Notes under the pieces: model-generated
Database searches by the model: none
What the model was told of the DNA's origin: nothing
Seen by the model: the letters and a program-made list of their open reading frames with translations, nothing else
Part shown: positions 5,876 through 12,911 of the stretch, in pieces
Position numbering within the stretch: position 1 is the first letter of the stretch
Layout of the letters: each line of letters begins with the position of its first letter
Made by a program: the position numbers and the translations under genes
Assembly (NCBI GenBank): GCA_900321955.1
Contig: ONXX01000014.1
Span: 1-17,279, forward strand
Direction of reading: 5' to 3'
From: an uncultured Bacillota bacterium
GTDB lineage: Bacteria > Bacillota_I > Bacilli_A > Erysipelotrichales > Erysipelotrichaceae
Length of the DNA: 17,279 nucleotides

Positions 5876-7885
5876 ATGTCAAGACACGAAGAAAAAGAAA
5901 AAATGATGGAAGAACTCTTCTCTAAAAAGAGAAGCAGTTTTTCAAATATCTACAACGATTCCGTCGATATCCTGAAGGATACCGAAAGCGAACTCAACAA
6001 GATCCTTCTGCAGAACCAGAAGGATATCGAAGAGATGACCAAGAAGTTCAATTATTCGGATGAAGATCTGAAAAAACTGAAATCGGACATCGAACGTGAT
6101 TTCAATATTTCCATCGAGACGCCGGAGACGGTCGTTTTAGGCAAGGCTTCCAAGGAAGTCTTTGAGAACATCTATAAGGATCTTTCCGAGACGATCATCG
6201 GCGAAGATGAAGCCTGCAAGGCTTTTACTACGGCTTTCCGCAGACCATACGTCGTCGGCTCCGATCCTAAGAAGATCCGCAATTCGATCATCCTTTACGG
6301 CAGCAACGGTACCGGCAGACACCAGATGGTCTATACGATGGGCAATCTGCTCAAGAAGTATGGCCTGACGGTATCCAATGAAGTCATTGAGCTGGATATG
6401 TCCAGATACCAGTCCTCTTCGCAGGAAGTTCTCTTCCTGCAGGACATCTATGTTGCCTTGTCCGGCAAGAATCCGATCATTCTGGTCGAGAACTTCGAAG
6501 AAGCTTCGCCGATCTTCAACAGAATGCTGGCGGAACTGGTCATGGAAGGCAACTGCGTCTTAAACAAGCGCTATACCTTAAAGAATAATCAGCTGGTGGA
6601 AGCGACCAACACATTGTCCGGGGACATCATTGACCGTCTCAACGGCAACGATAAGATCCTGGTCTTTGTTTCGGAAAAGAACCCGACCAAGCTGATGGAT
6701 ATCTTCGGCAAGTCTTTCATCGAAAAGATCACCGACAAGGTCCAGACACAGAAACTGGACGAAGAATCCCTGGTCAAGATCATCAGCCAGCTGATCGATT
6801 CCCTGGTTACCAGATGTGCCAATCAGCTGGAGATCAAGCTGGAAGTCGATCCTTCGATCAACGAATATCTCCGTTCGATCTATGAACCAAACGACGGCAT
6901 CGATTCGATCTCGCCGAGCGTCAAGAAGATCTATAACGAGATGGTCGATATTGCCTTGAAACACGACGAATGCCAGCAGGTCAGGATCAGCTATGAAGAT
7001 ACGATCAAAGCGACCTTCAATGAGATCTCTCTGGATCTGGATATCATCGATGATGCCAAAGCCGAAAGAGAAGAGATCCAGAAGGAACTCGATGAGATCG
7101 TCGGTCTGGAAGATGTCAAGAATTATCTGCTTTCTCTGGAAAACCTGATCAAGATCAACCAGATCAGAAAGCAGAAAGGCCTCAAGACCAATGAGATCTC
7201 CAAGCACATGATCTTCACAGGCAATCCGGGTACCGGTAAGACGACGATCGCCAGACTGGTTTCCCGTATGATGAAGGCTGTCGGCATCCTGAAACAGGGA
7301 CAGCTGGTTGAAGTCACCAGAGCGGATCTGGTCGGCAAGTATGTCGGTCATACCGCACCGTTAACCATGTCGGTCATTCAATCGGCTTTAGGCGGTGTTC
7401 TGTTCATCGATGAGGCCTACTCCTTATACAGAGGCAAAGATGATTCCTTCGGTCTGGAAGCGATCGATACCTTAGTCAAGGCGATGGAAGACCATCGTGA
7501 CGACCTGATCGTCATCCTGGCCGGTTACACCAAGGAAATGAAGGACTTCCTGGAGGCAAACAGCGGTTTGAAATCCAGATTTGCCAACATCATCGAATTC
7601 TCGGATTACACCGGTGAGGAACTGATGCTGATCGCCAAGTCGATCGCCAAGGGCAAGGACTATGTCATCGCCGAAGATGCTTTGCGTCCGCTGCAGGATT
7701 ACTTCACACTGATCCAAAGCCGCAACGATCCAAACTCCGGCAACGGCCGTCTGGCCAGAAACCTGGTGGAGGATGCGATCCTGAATCAGTCCAAGAGACT
7801 GCTGAACAATCCGGATGCCCAAATGAATGTCCTGGAAAGAATCGACTTCAATCTGAGCGAAAACAAATTCTCCGGCAAGAAATAA
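5876..7885 (+). CDS. Double AAA+ ATPase: degenerate Clp-like module plus CbbX/SpoVK-like module
   Basis: The 669 residues hold a helical N-terminus (about 1-85) and two AAA+ modules. Module 1 (about 95-380) starts with IIGEDEACKAF, like a Clp/HSP100 domain, but its P-loop is GSNGTGRH (142-149), with Arg and His in place of Lys and Ser/Thr, and its Walker B position reads ILVENFEE (203 on) without the usual Asp-Glu; it probably does not hydrolyse ATP. Module 2 (about 400-640) is intact and of CbbX/SpoVK type: Walker A GNPGTGKTT (449-457), LVGKYVGHTAP as the pore or substrate loop, Walker B VLFIDEAYSLY with D512 and E513, sensor ILAGYTKEM, and an arginine finger in GLKSRF. Such ATPases remodel or unfold partner proteins. 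The gene follows the unknown 169-residue gene by two bases without a clear ribosome site, suggesting coupling. A terminator follows. Confidence 0.9.
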   Translation: MSRHEEKEKMMEELFSKKRSSFSNIYNDSVDILKDTESELNKILLQNQKDIEEMTKKFNYSDEDLKKLKSDIERDFNISIETPETVVLGKASKEVFENIYKDLSETIIGEDEACKAFTTAFRRPYVVGSDPKKIRNSIILYGSNGTGRHQMVYTMGNLLKKYGLTVSNEVIELDMSRYQSSSQEVLFLQDIYVALSGKNPIILVENFEEASPIFNRMLAELVMEGNCVLNKRYTLKNNQLVEATNTLSGDIIDRLNGNDKILVFVSEKNPTKLMDIFGKSFIEKITDKVQTQKLDEESLVKIISQLIDSLVTRCANQLEIKLEVDPSINEYLRSIYEPNDGIDSISPSVKKIYNEMVDIALKHDECQQVRISYEDTIKATFNEISLDLDIIDDAKAEREEIQKELDEIVGLEDVKNYLLSLENLIKINQIRKQKGLKTNEISKHMIFTGNPGTGKTTIARLVSRMMKAVGILKQGQLVEVTRADLVGKYVGHTAPLTMSVIQSALGGVLFIDEAYSLYRGKDDSFGLEAIDTLVKAMEDHRDDLIVILAGYTKEMKDFLEANSGLKSRFANIIEFSDYTGEELMLIAKSIAKGKDYVIAEDALRPLQDYFTLIQSRNDPNSGNGRLARNLVEDAILNQSKRLLNNPDAQMNVLERIDFNLSENKFSGKK

Positions 7886-7890
7886 GTAAC

Positions 7891-7930
7891 AAAAGGCAGA
7901 AAGGAAGAAACGTTCCGGACTGCCTTTTTT
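7891..7930 (+). terminator. Intrinsic terminator after the AAA+ operon
   Basis: AAAAGGCAG (7891-7899) pairs with CTGCCTTTT (7920-7928); the loop contains a further small GGAA/TTCC pairing. A run of six T residues ends at 7930. It lies five bases after the AAA+ stop codon. Confidence 0.85.
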
Positions 7931-7971
7931 CTTTTGGGCAATTTGAATTTAAAAAATTTTGCATAAAAACA

Positions 7972-8010
7972 GGCACCGGTTTTGCGGCAATCCTCTTGTA
8001 GGGGCACCGG
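7972..8010. repeat. Direct repeat GGCACCGG upstream of the PTS operon
   Basis: The octamer GGCACCGG occurs at 7972-7979 and 8003-8010, 31 bases apart start to start, close to three helical turns. The second copy lies between the putative -35 and -10 boxes. A small palindrome, TTGCGGCAA (7982-7990), lies between them. The rest of the 7931-8091 intergenic stretch is A/T rich and holds no other gene I can support. Confidence 0.5.
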
Positions 8011-8024
8011 AAATTGACTACAAT
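7996..8024 (+). promoter_or_regulatory. Putative promoter of the PTS operon
   Basis: TTGTAG (7996-8001) and TACAAT (8019-8024) are 17 bases apart. The -10 is good (5 of 6) and the -35 weak (3 of 6), as expected for a promoter that needs an activator. TTGACT at 8014-8019 is a better -35 alone but has no suitable -10. Confidence 0.4.
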
Positions 8025-8091
8025 AAATATAGAAATAGTTTTTGGAATCATAGAAAATTGTTGGTCTGTTTTTTGAAGAGGTCTATTTCAA

Positions 8092-8544
8092 ATGGAAATG
8101 CTGGTAGAAAAAAACAAGATTGCCGCAAAGATCCAGGCAGATGACTGGCAAGATGCGATCCGCAAAGCCGGACAGCTTTTAATCGACAGCGGCGATATTG
8201 AAGAGGGCTATATCGATCATATGATCGACAGCGTCAGGACCCTGGGACCATATATGGTCATTGCCAAGGGTTTCGCCCTGGCGCATGCTGCGCCTTGCGA
8301 AGAAGTGAAAAATACCTCGATCTCTTTGATTAATCTGAAAGATCCGGTCAATTTTGGTTCCGGCAATGACCCGGTCAGGGTCGTGATGTGCCTTGCCTGC
8401 AAAGACAGGGAAGCACATATTGAAAAACTGCAGAAGATCGCCACAAAACTGATGGAAACGGATATGATCGATCTTCTGGCGAAATGTGAAACGGATACAG
8501 ATCTCTATGATCTGATCAACAAAGGAAAGGAGGATCAGAGATAA
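8092..8544 (+). CDS. PTS EIIA component, ascorbate/fructose-type
   Basis: This cytoplasmic protein takes phosphate from HPr and passes it to the IIB protein encoded next. The 150 residues match the UlaC/SgaA-like EIIA length. The phosphorylated His is at 65 in GFALAHAAP, the usual ALPHARP-like site, preceded by MVIAKGFALAH and followed by a strand with LKDPVNFG, both typical of the fold. The start at ATG 8092 has GAAGAGG at 8075-8081; the internal Met at residue 3 is a less likely start. It overlaps the IIB gene by one base. The substrate is not shown by the sequence; L-ascorbate is the best-known substrate of the family, but many relatives act on other sugars or polyols. Confidence 0.88.
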   Translation: MEMLVEKNKIAAKIQADDWQDAIRKAGQLLIDSGDIEEGYIDHMIDSVRTLGPYMVIAKGFALAHAAPCEEVKNTSISLINLKDPVNFGSGNDPVRVVMCLACKDREAHIEKLQKIATKLMETDMIDLLAKCETDTDLYDLINKGKEDQR

Positions 8545-8828
8545 TGGTACCCAAAATTCAATGTGTCTGCGGATTTGGCTGCGGTTCGTCCCTCATGTTA
8601 AGAATGGCGATCGACGATATTCTGCACAAGCACAATATTGAAGCGGACACATTCTGCGGAGATGTCGGCACCTGCCTGTCCAATCCGTGTGATGTCATCT
8701 TCATTTCCAGAGAGCTGGCAGAAAGGATCGAGGACCGCGCCACTGTTCCGGTGGTCATCATCGAAAACTTTATGGACTCTTCGGAAGTTGAAGAAAAGGT
8801 TTTGGCTTATATGAATGAACAGAAATAG
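8544..8828 (+). CDS. PTS EIIB component, ascorbate-type
   Basis: The 94-residue protein carries phosphate on a cysteine between IIA and the sugar bound by IIC. It fits the UlaB/SgaB type: the N-terminal strand leads into VCGFGCGSSLML, where Cys9 is the expected phosphorylated residue of the CGxGxGSS loop. A second cysteine in that loop (Cys13) and a third just before it (Cys7) are unusual for a one-cysteine motif but leave the catalytic one in place. The start overlaps the IIA stop as TAATG and has AAAGGAGG at 8526-8533. A 41-base gap with its own strong ribosome site separates it from IIC. Confidence 0.9.
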   Translation: MVPKIQCVCGFGCGSSLMLRMAIDDILHKHNIEADTFCGDVGTCLSNPCDVIFISRELAERIEDRATVPVVIIENFMDSSEVEEKVLAYMNEQK

Positions 8829-8869
8829 TATCAGGGGAGAATAATAAGTTAAAAAAAAGGAGGCTACTT

Positions 8870-10138
8870 ATGGCAATTCTCAACTTTATCATCAATGAAA
8901 TCTTTGGTCAGGGCGCAATCTTCCTTGCCTTAGTCGCAATGGTCGGCCTGATCCTGCAGAAGAAATCTGTTTCTGAAGTCGTCAGAGGCACTCTGATGAC
9001 CGCAATCGGTTTCTTCGTACTGAATACCGGTACCGGACTTATTACAGGCAATTCGATCGATGGTATCATCACTGCCTTTAATACTCTGATGCCTGGTAAT
9101 GCATCTGCTCCGGCTTCGATCGATATCGGCGGACAGTACGGTACCCAGATCGGTATCGTCATGATCCTGGCTTTCGCGATCAACCTGCTGGTTGCCCGTT
9201 TCACGCCATGGAAATCCGTATTCCTCACCGGACATATGCTGTATTGGTTCCCGTACGTCTTCATCGCTGCCGGTGTTGACGCCGGTCTGACAGGCGGCAA
9301 GCTGATCGGTTTAGCAGCTGTATTCACTGCTTTATACATGATCGTTGCACCAAACCTGATGCGTCCGTTAGTCAAGGAAGTTACCGGAAAAGATGATTTC
9401 ACGATCGGTCACCCGACGACGACTCTGTCCGTTATCGGCGGCTTTGTTGCCGGCCTGGTCGGTGACAAGTCCAAGAGCTGCGAAGACTTCAAACTTCCGA
9501 AATCCTTAGGTTTCTTAAGAGAAGTCTCCATCACCGGTTCCATCGCAATTTCACTTGTCTACATCATCATGTACTTCGTCGTATCCGCAAACGGCCTTTC
9601 ACCGGCTGAAGTCTTCGGCTATGGCGGCAGCTTCTTCTCATACTGGTTCACGCATTCCGTTTACTTCGGTGTCGGTGTTACCGTTATGCTGCAGGGCGTT
9701 CGTATGCTGATCGCCGAGATCGTTCCGGCTTTCAAGGGTGTTGCCGAAAAACTGGTTCCGGGTGCTATTCCTGCTTTGGACTGCCCGGTCATCTTCGGTT
9801 ATGGTCCGAATTCCTTACTGATCGGCTTCATCGTTGCAGTCATCACTTCAACGATCACCATCTTGCTGACCAGAGGCATGTTCCCGACGGTCATCATTCC
9901 TTTGATCTTCACCTGCTTCTTCGAGAACGGCTGTGCTGCAATCATTGCCAATGCCAAGGGCGGCGTCAGAGGTACGATCATCGCCTGCGCACTCAACGGT
10001 GTCATCATGGTCTTACTGGTTGGCTTTGGTGCTTACTTCTTCAACAACACCATCCAGCCTTGGATGCTTGTCTATGGCGGCCAGGACTTCTCGCTGTTCG
10101 GTATTATCGAAGGTCTGATCGCAAGGATCCTTGCATAA
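8870..10138 (+). CDS. PTS EIIC component, UlaA/SgaT family
   Basis: This is the membrane permease of the PTS: it binds the sugar, moves it across the membrane, and presents it for phosphorylation by IIB. The 422 residues are highly hydrophobic with about ten to twelve membrane segments. The opening FIINEIFGQGAIFLALVAMVGLILQKK, the GTGLITG and GHMLYWFPYVF segments, and EIVPAFKGVAEKLVPGAIPALDCPVIFGYGPNSLLIGF are typical of the ascorbate (UlaA) family. It is somewhat shorter than E. coli UlaA (about 465 residues), mainly at the C-terminus, as in many Bacillota relatives. AAGGAGG at 8857-8863 fixes the start. A terminator follows, and no catabolic enzyme gene adjoins, so the substrate stays open. 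Confidence 0.92.
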   Translation: MAILNFIINEIFGQGAIFLALVAMVGLILQKKSVSEVVRGTLMTAIGFFVLNTGTGLITGNSIDGIITAFNTLMPGNASAPASIDIGGQYGTQIGIVMILAFAINLLVARFTPWKSVFLTGHMLYWFPYVFIAAGVDAGLTGGKLIGLAAVFTALYMIVAPNLMRPLVKEVTGKDDFTIGHPTTTLSVIGGFVAGLVGDKSKSCEDFKLPKSLGFLREVSITGSIAISLVYIIMYFVVSANGLSPAEVFGYGGSFFSYWFTHSVYFGVGVTVMLQGVRMLIAEIVPAFKGVAEKLVPGAIPALDCPVIFGYGPNSLLIGFIVAVITSTITILLTRGMFPTVIIPLIFTCFFENGCAAIIANAKGGVRGTIIACALNGVIMVLLVGFGAYFFNNTIQPWMLVYGGQDFSLFGIIEGLIARILA

Positions 10139-10161
10139 TTACTGATAACAATATGGTAATG

Positions 10162-10192
10162 AAAACCACTCCCTGTATGGGGAGTGGTTTTT
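10162..10192 (+). terminator. Intrinsic terminator after the PTS operon
   Basis: AAAACCACTCCC (10162-10173) pairs perfectly with GGGAGTGGTTTT (10180-10191) around a six-base loop, with A residues before and T residues after. It can also serve the convergent gene that ends at 10218. Confidence 0.92.
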
Positions 10193-10217
10193 CTTGTTTG
10201 ATTATGAATCGCTGAGA

Positions 10218-10604
10218 CTATTTAGCAGGTTTTTTCGCAGCCTTTTCGATTTCGGATTCGGCATTCTTCTTGACGGATTTGATGCCGTTCTTGCAGGCAG
10301 CCATGGTATTGTAGCCTTCGGACCTGCCGATTGCTTTTGCGTTGGCAGCAATCAGTCTGAAGTAGCACTTGCCATCCTTGCCTTCGTAGATCTCGAATTT
10401 CGGGTTCTTGGCAGGAACGACATTCTTTGCAGTCAGATCGACAACCGGAGCTTCCGGAGCGTTCTTCATAACGCTTCTGATACCTTTGACAGCGCCTTTT
10501 CTGGCAGCATACATTTGAGATGAAAGAATTGGTTCGCCATTGCCGGCGAGAAGATTGAAGTGGTACTTGCCTGAAGCAGTGACCTTGATAACATACTTAC
10601 CCAT
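10218..10604 (-). CDS. Tandem DUF1508 (YegP-like) protein
   Basis: The 128-residue protein holds two copies of the DUF1508 repeat. Copy 1 (about 1-49) reads GKYVIKVTASGKYHFNLLAG and ends in KGIRSVMKNA. Copy 2 (about 69-116) reads PKFEIYEGKDGKCYFRLIAA and ends in NGIKSVKKNA. Each copy has the beta strands with an aromatic residue before RL/NL and a C-terminal helix carrying the KxxIxSVxKNA pattern. Family proteins are small and cytoplasmic and their role is not established. A Lys/Ala-rich tail ends the protein. AGGAGG lies seven bases before the ATG on the minus strand. It is a single-gene unit between two terminator-bounded operons. No certain promoter is seen; TATCAT at 10630-10625 is a candidate -10. 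Confidence 0.88.
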   Translation of the reverse strand: MGKYVIKVTASGKYHFNLLAGNGEPILSSQMYAARKGAVKGIRSVMKNAPEAPVVDLTAKNVVPAKNPKFEIYEGKDGKCYFRLIAANAKAIGRSEGYNTMAACKNGIKSVKKNAESEIEKAAKKPAK

Positions 10605-10660
10605 ACTTTTCCTCCTAGTATATTATGATAGAATAATGTTTTTCTACTTTCATTTTAAAA

Positions 10661-10700
10661 TGCGGGTAGACCTTTTTCAAGAAAAACAGGTCTACTTGCA
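10661..10700 (+). repeat. 40-base inverted repeat between yegP-like gene and mnmE
   Basis: Arms 10661-10673 and 10688-10700 pair over 13 positions, two of them G-U if read as plus-strand RNA and A-C mismatches if read as minus-strand RNA. Four further A-U pairs can form inside. No T run follows on either side, so it is not a normal terminator. A shorter inverted pair, GATCAAA (10705-10711) and TTTGATC (10746-10752), lies just downstream. The intergenic stretch 10605-10816 holds no gene I can support. Confidence 0.65.
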
Positions 10701-10816
10701 GGCAGATCAAAGTCTTTTGGATGAAAAAACGGTTCCTTTCAAACGTTTGATCCATAAAAACACGCAGGTGAAGAATGATTTAGGGAAAAGCAGTTTTTGA
10801 AGTAAAATGGAAGTGT

Positions 10817-12127
10817 ATGTTGAATGATACGATCTGTGCGATATCGACGGCACTGAAGGAAGGGGCCATCTCCATCGTGAGGATGTCCGGGGATGAAAGC
10901 TTTGAGATCATCAGAAAGATCTCGGATGTTAAGACCATCAAGCCCAATACCATCGTCTACTCGCACATCAGAGATGAAGGAGAGATCATTGATGAGGTAC
11001 TCATCTCCTTTTTTGCGGCAGGGAAGTCCTATACGCTGGAAGACATGGTGGAGATCAACTGCCATGGCGGCATCTATGTCACCAGGCTCATCCTCAATCT
11101 CCTTTTAAAAAACGGCTGCCGTCTGGCGGAAGCCGGTGAATTTACCAAGCGTGCCTATCTCAACGGCCGCATCGATCTTTCGGAAGCCGATTCCATCAAT
11201 GACCTGATCAAGGCTCAAAGCATGATCCAGGCCAAGAGTGCGATCCGCGGCGTCAACGGTTCGATCGAGCGTCTTCTGGATCCTTTGATGAAACAGATGA
11301 AAGACGTGATCGCGATGATCGAAGTCAATATCGATTATCCGGAATACGAAGATGAAGTGGAAATGACCAACGAGGTGATCAAGCCTCATGTCTTAAACTG
11401 GATAAAGAGCGCAAAGCAGATGATCGATAAGGCGGAACGTTTCCGCGTCGTCAAGGACGGACTGGATACGGTCATTATCGGCAAGCCCAATGTCGGCAAG
11501 TCTTCCTTGCTGAACGCCCTCTTAGAAAAAGACAAGGCGATCGTCACCGATATTGCCGGGACCACCAGGGACCTGGTGGAGGGCAAGGTGAATCTTAAAA
11601 ACATCACCCTGAACCTGATCGATACTGCCGGTATCCGTGAGACCGATGAAGCGATCGAGAAGATCGGCATTGAAAAGACCGTTCAGGCGATCAATGATGC
11701 CAAGCTCATCCTTCTGGTACTTGACGCAAACGACATCAGCGAGGAAGATCAGAAGCTGATGGAAGAATACAAGGACCTCAACATGATCGTCGTCTACAAC
11801 AAGTCCGATCTGAAAAAGATGGACGGGATTTCGATCAGTGCGAAGAACAAGGATATCTCTTCTTTGACGGAATATCTCAATGAGCTGTATAAGGATGACA
11901 TCTCTCTGGCGGATGAAGACATCCTGAATAACGAAAGGCAGATCGCTTTGATGAAGATGTGCCTGAATGAACTGGAAGAAGTAGAAACACACAGCGACAC
12001 GGATACGACGGATGTGCTGGTGACCGGTCTGGATGCCGCTTATCACTATCTGTGCCAGATCCTGGGAAAGGAATATCAGGAGGATCTGATCGACCACATG
12101 TTCAGAAACTTCTGTCTGGGTAAATGA
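10817..12127 (+). CDS. mnmE: tRNA modification GTPase MnmE (TrmE)
   Basis: MnmE, with MnmG, builds the carboxymethylaminomethyl group on U34 of certain tRNAs. The 436 residues are near the usual 450-460. The N-terminal tetrahydrofolate-binding domain (about 1-118) opens with DTICAISTALKEGAISIVRM and includes GEFTKRAYLNGRIDL. A helical domain holds the G domain: G1 GKPNVGKSS (222-230), GTTRD (248-252), DTAG (269-272) and NKSD (329-332). The C-terminal FCLGK carries the invariant catalytic Cys. All motifs are intact. The ATG at 10817 has only a weak GGAAG in front of it, and a TAAAAT box at 10803-10808 would put transcription start almost at the ATG. The last bases overlap tatD. It probably heads a five-gene run to mfd. 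Confidence 0.96.
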   Translation: MLNDTICAISTALKEGAISIVRMSGDESFEIIRKISDVKTIKPNTIVYSHIRDEGEIIDEVLISFFAAGKSYTLEDMVEINCHGGIYVTRLILNLLLKNGCRLAEAGEFTKRAYLNGRIDLSEADSINDLIKAQSMIQAKSAIRGVNGSIERLLDPLMKQMKDVIAMIEVNIDYPEYEDEVEMTNEVIKPHVLNWIKSAKQMIDKAERFRVVKDGLDTVIIGKPNVGKSSLLNALLEKDKAIVTDIAGTTRDLVEGKVNLKNITLNLIDTAGIRETDEAIEKIGIEKTVQAINDAKLILLVLDANDISEEDQKLMEEYKDLNMIVVYNKSDLKKMDGISISAKNKDISSLTEYLNELYKDDISLADEDILNNERQIALMKMCLNELEEVETHSDTDTTDVLVTGLDAAYHYLCQILGKEYQEDLIDHMFRNFCLGK

Positions 12128-12885
12128 TGAACTGGCTGGATTCACACTGTCACATTAACGATAAGGCCTTCCGTGAAGACATCAATGAAGTACTGGAACG
12201 CATGGTATCTGCCGATGTTTTAAGGGCGATGATCATTTCTTCTTATCTGGAAGATTATGCCTATGGCTTGACGATCCATCATCCAAGGATCTGCTTTGCC
12301 CGCAGCTTAGGAATCTATCCGGGCGATGTCGATGAAGTTGATGAGGCGCTTTTTAAAAGCTTCGCGAAGATCTATGAGACCAAGGAATGTGCCGCGATCG
12401 GTGAGATCGGTCTGGATTATTACTGGGATAAGGACAACTGGGACAGACAGAAAAAGATCTTTGAAGATCAGGTCGTTCTGGCAGAAAAGCTTGACAAGCC
12501 TGTCATCATCCACAGCCGGGACGCCATCGAAGATACCTATGAGATCTTAAGCAGACATCAGGCAAGAGGCGTGATGCACTGCTACTCGGATAACGCGGAA
12601 ATGGCGAAGAAGTTTCTGAAACTGGGCTTCTATATTTCGATCGCCGGTCCGGTTACCTGGAAAAAACCGGGGGATACGATCGAAGTGATCCATGAAGTTC
12701 CTTTGGATCGCCTGCTGATCGAGACGGATTGTCCTTATCTGACACCGGCGCCGAAAAGAGGCATGCGCAACGAACCGTCCTTCGTCGTCTATACCGGAAG
12801 AAAGATCGCAGAAGAACTGCAGGTGGATGAGGAAGAATTCAAAAAGCAGCTAAATGAAAATTATCTGAGGCTGTTTAGGCTATAA
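12124..12885 (+). CDS. tatD: TatD family metal-dependent nuclease
   Basis: TatD proteins are cytoplasmic metal-dependent hydrolases acting as 3'-5' DNA/RNA exonucleases. The 253 residues are of normal length. Metal ligands are visible in order: DSHCHIND at the N-terminus, the Glu of IGEIGLDYYW, the His of VIIHSRDA, the His of GVMHCYSDN and the Asp of IETDCPYLTP, followed by RGMRNEP. All are present. The start is either ATG 12124 (overlapping the mnmE stop as ATGATGA) or the next ATG at 12127; both give the same protein apart from one Met, and the overlap points to coupling with mnmE. The gene is commonly found close to housekeeping RNA genes in Bacillota. Confidence 0.95.
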   Translation: MMNWLDSHCHINDKAFREDINEVLERMVSADVLRAMIISSYLEDYAYGLTIHHPRICFARSLGIYPGDVDEVDEALFKSFAKIYETKECAAIGEIGLDYYWDKDNWDRQKKIFEDQVVLAEKLDKPVIIHSRDAIEDTYEILSRHQARGVMHCYSDNAEMAKKFLKLGFYISIAGPVTWKKPGDTIEVIHEVPLDRLLIETDCPYLTPAPKRGMRNEPSFVVYTGRKIAEELQVDEEEFKKQLNENYLRLFRL

Positions 12886-12886
12886 T
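12881..12886 (+). promoter_or_regulatory. Possible internal -10 box before the tatD-pth intergenic gene
   Basis: A perfect TATAAT overlaps the tatD stop codon and lies 31 bases before the ATG at 12912. No convincing -35 is placed 16-18 bases upstream. It may give a second start within the operon or be chance. Confidence 0.3.
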
Positions 12887-12911
12887 AGTAATGAATTATT
12901 GGGAGAATAGT

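Noticed and set aside
6578..7351. Long minus-strand open frame (257 codons) opposite the AAA+ gene
   Set aside because: It is antisense to the intact AAA+ module, has no ribosome site, and its Asp/Ile/Leu-rich translation is a codon-bias shadow.
7959..8144. Plus-strand open frame of 61 codons before the PTS IIA gene
   Set aside because: It covers the promoter region, overlaps IIA in another frame, and lacks a ribosome site.
10540..10800. Plus-strand open frame of 86 codons across the yegP-like gene start and the inverted repeat
   Set aside because: It overlaps the start of a well-supported minus-strand gene, has no ribosome site and no family resemblance.
10803..10808. TAAAAT as a firm mnmE promoter giving a leaderless mRNA
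   Set aside because: The spacing to the ATG would fit, but there is no acceptable -35 or extended -10, so I do not list it as a feature.
12891..12911. ATG 12891 as start of the tatD-pth intergenic gene
   Set aside because: It has no ribosome site; GGGAG at 12901-12905 serves the ATG at 12912, which leads directly into the membrane segment.
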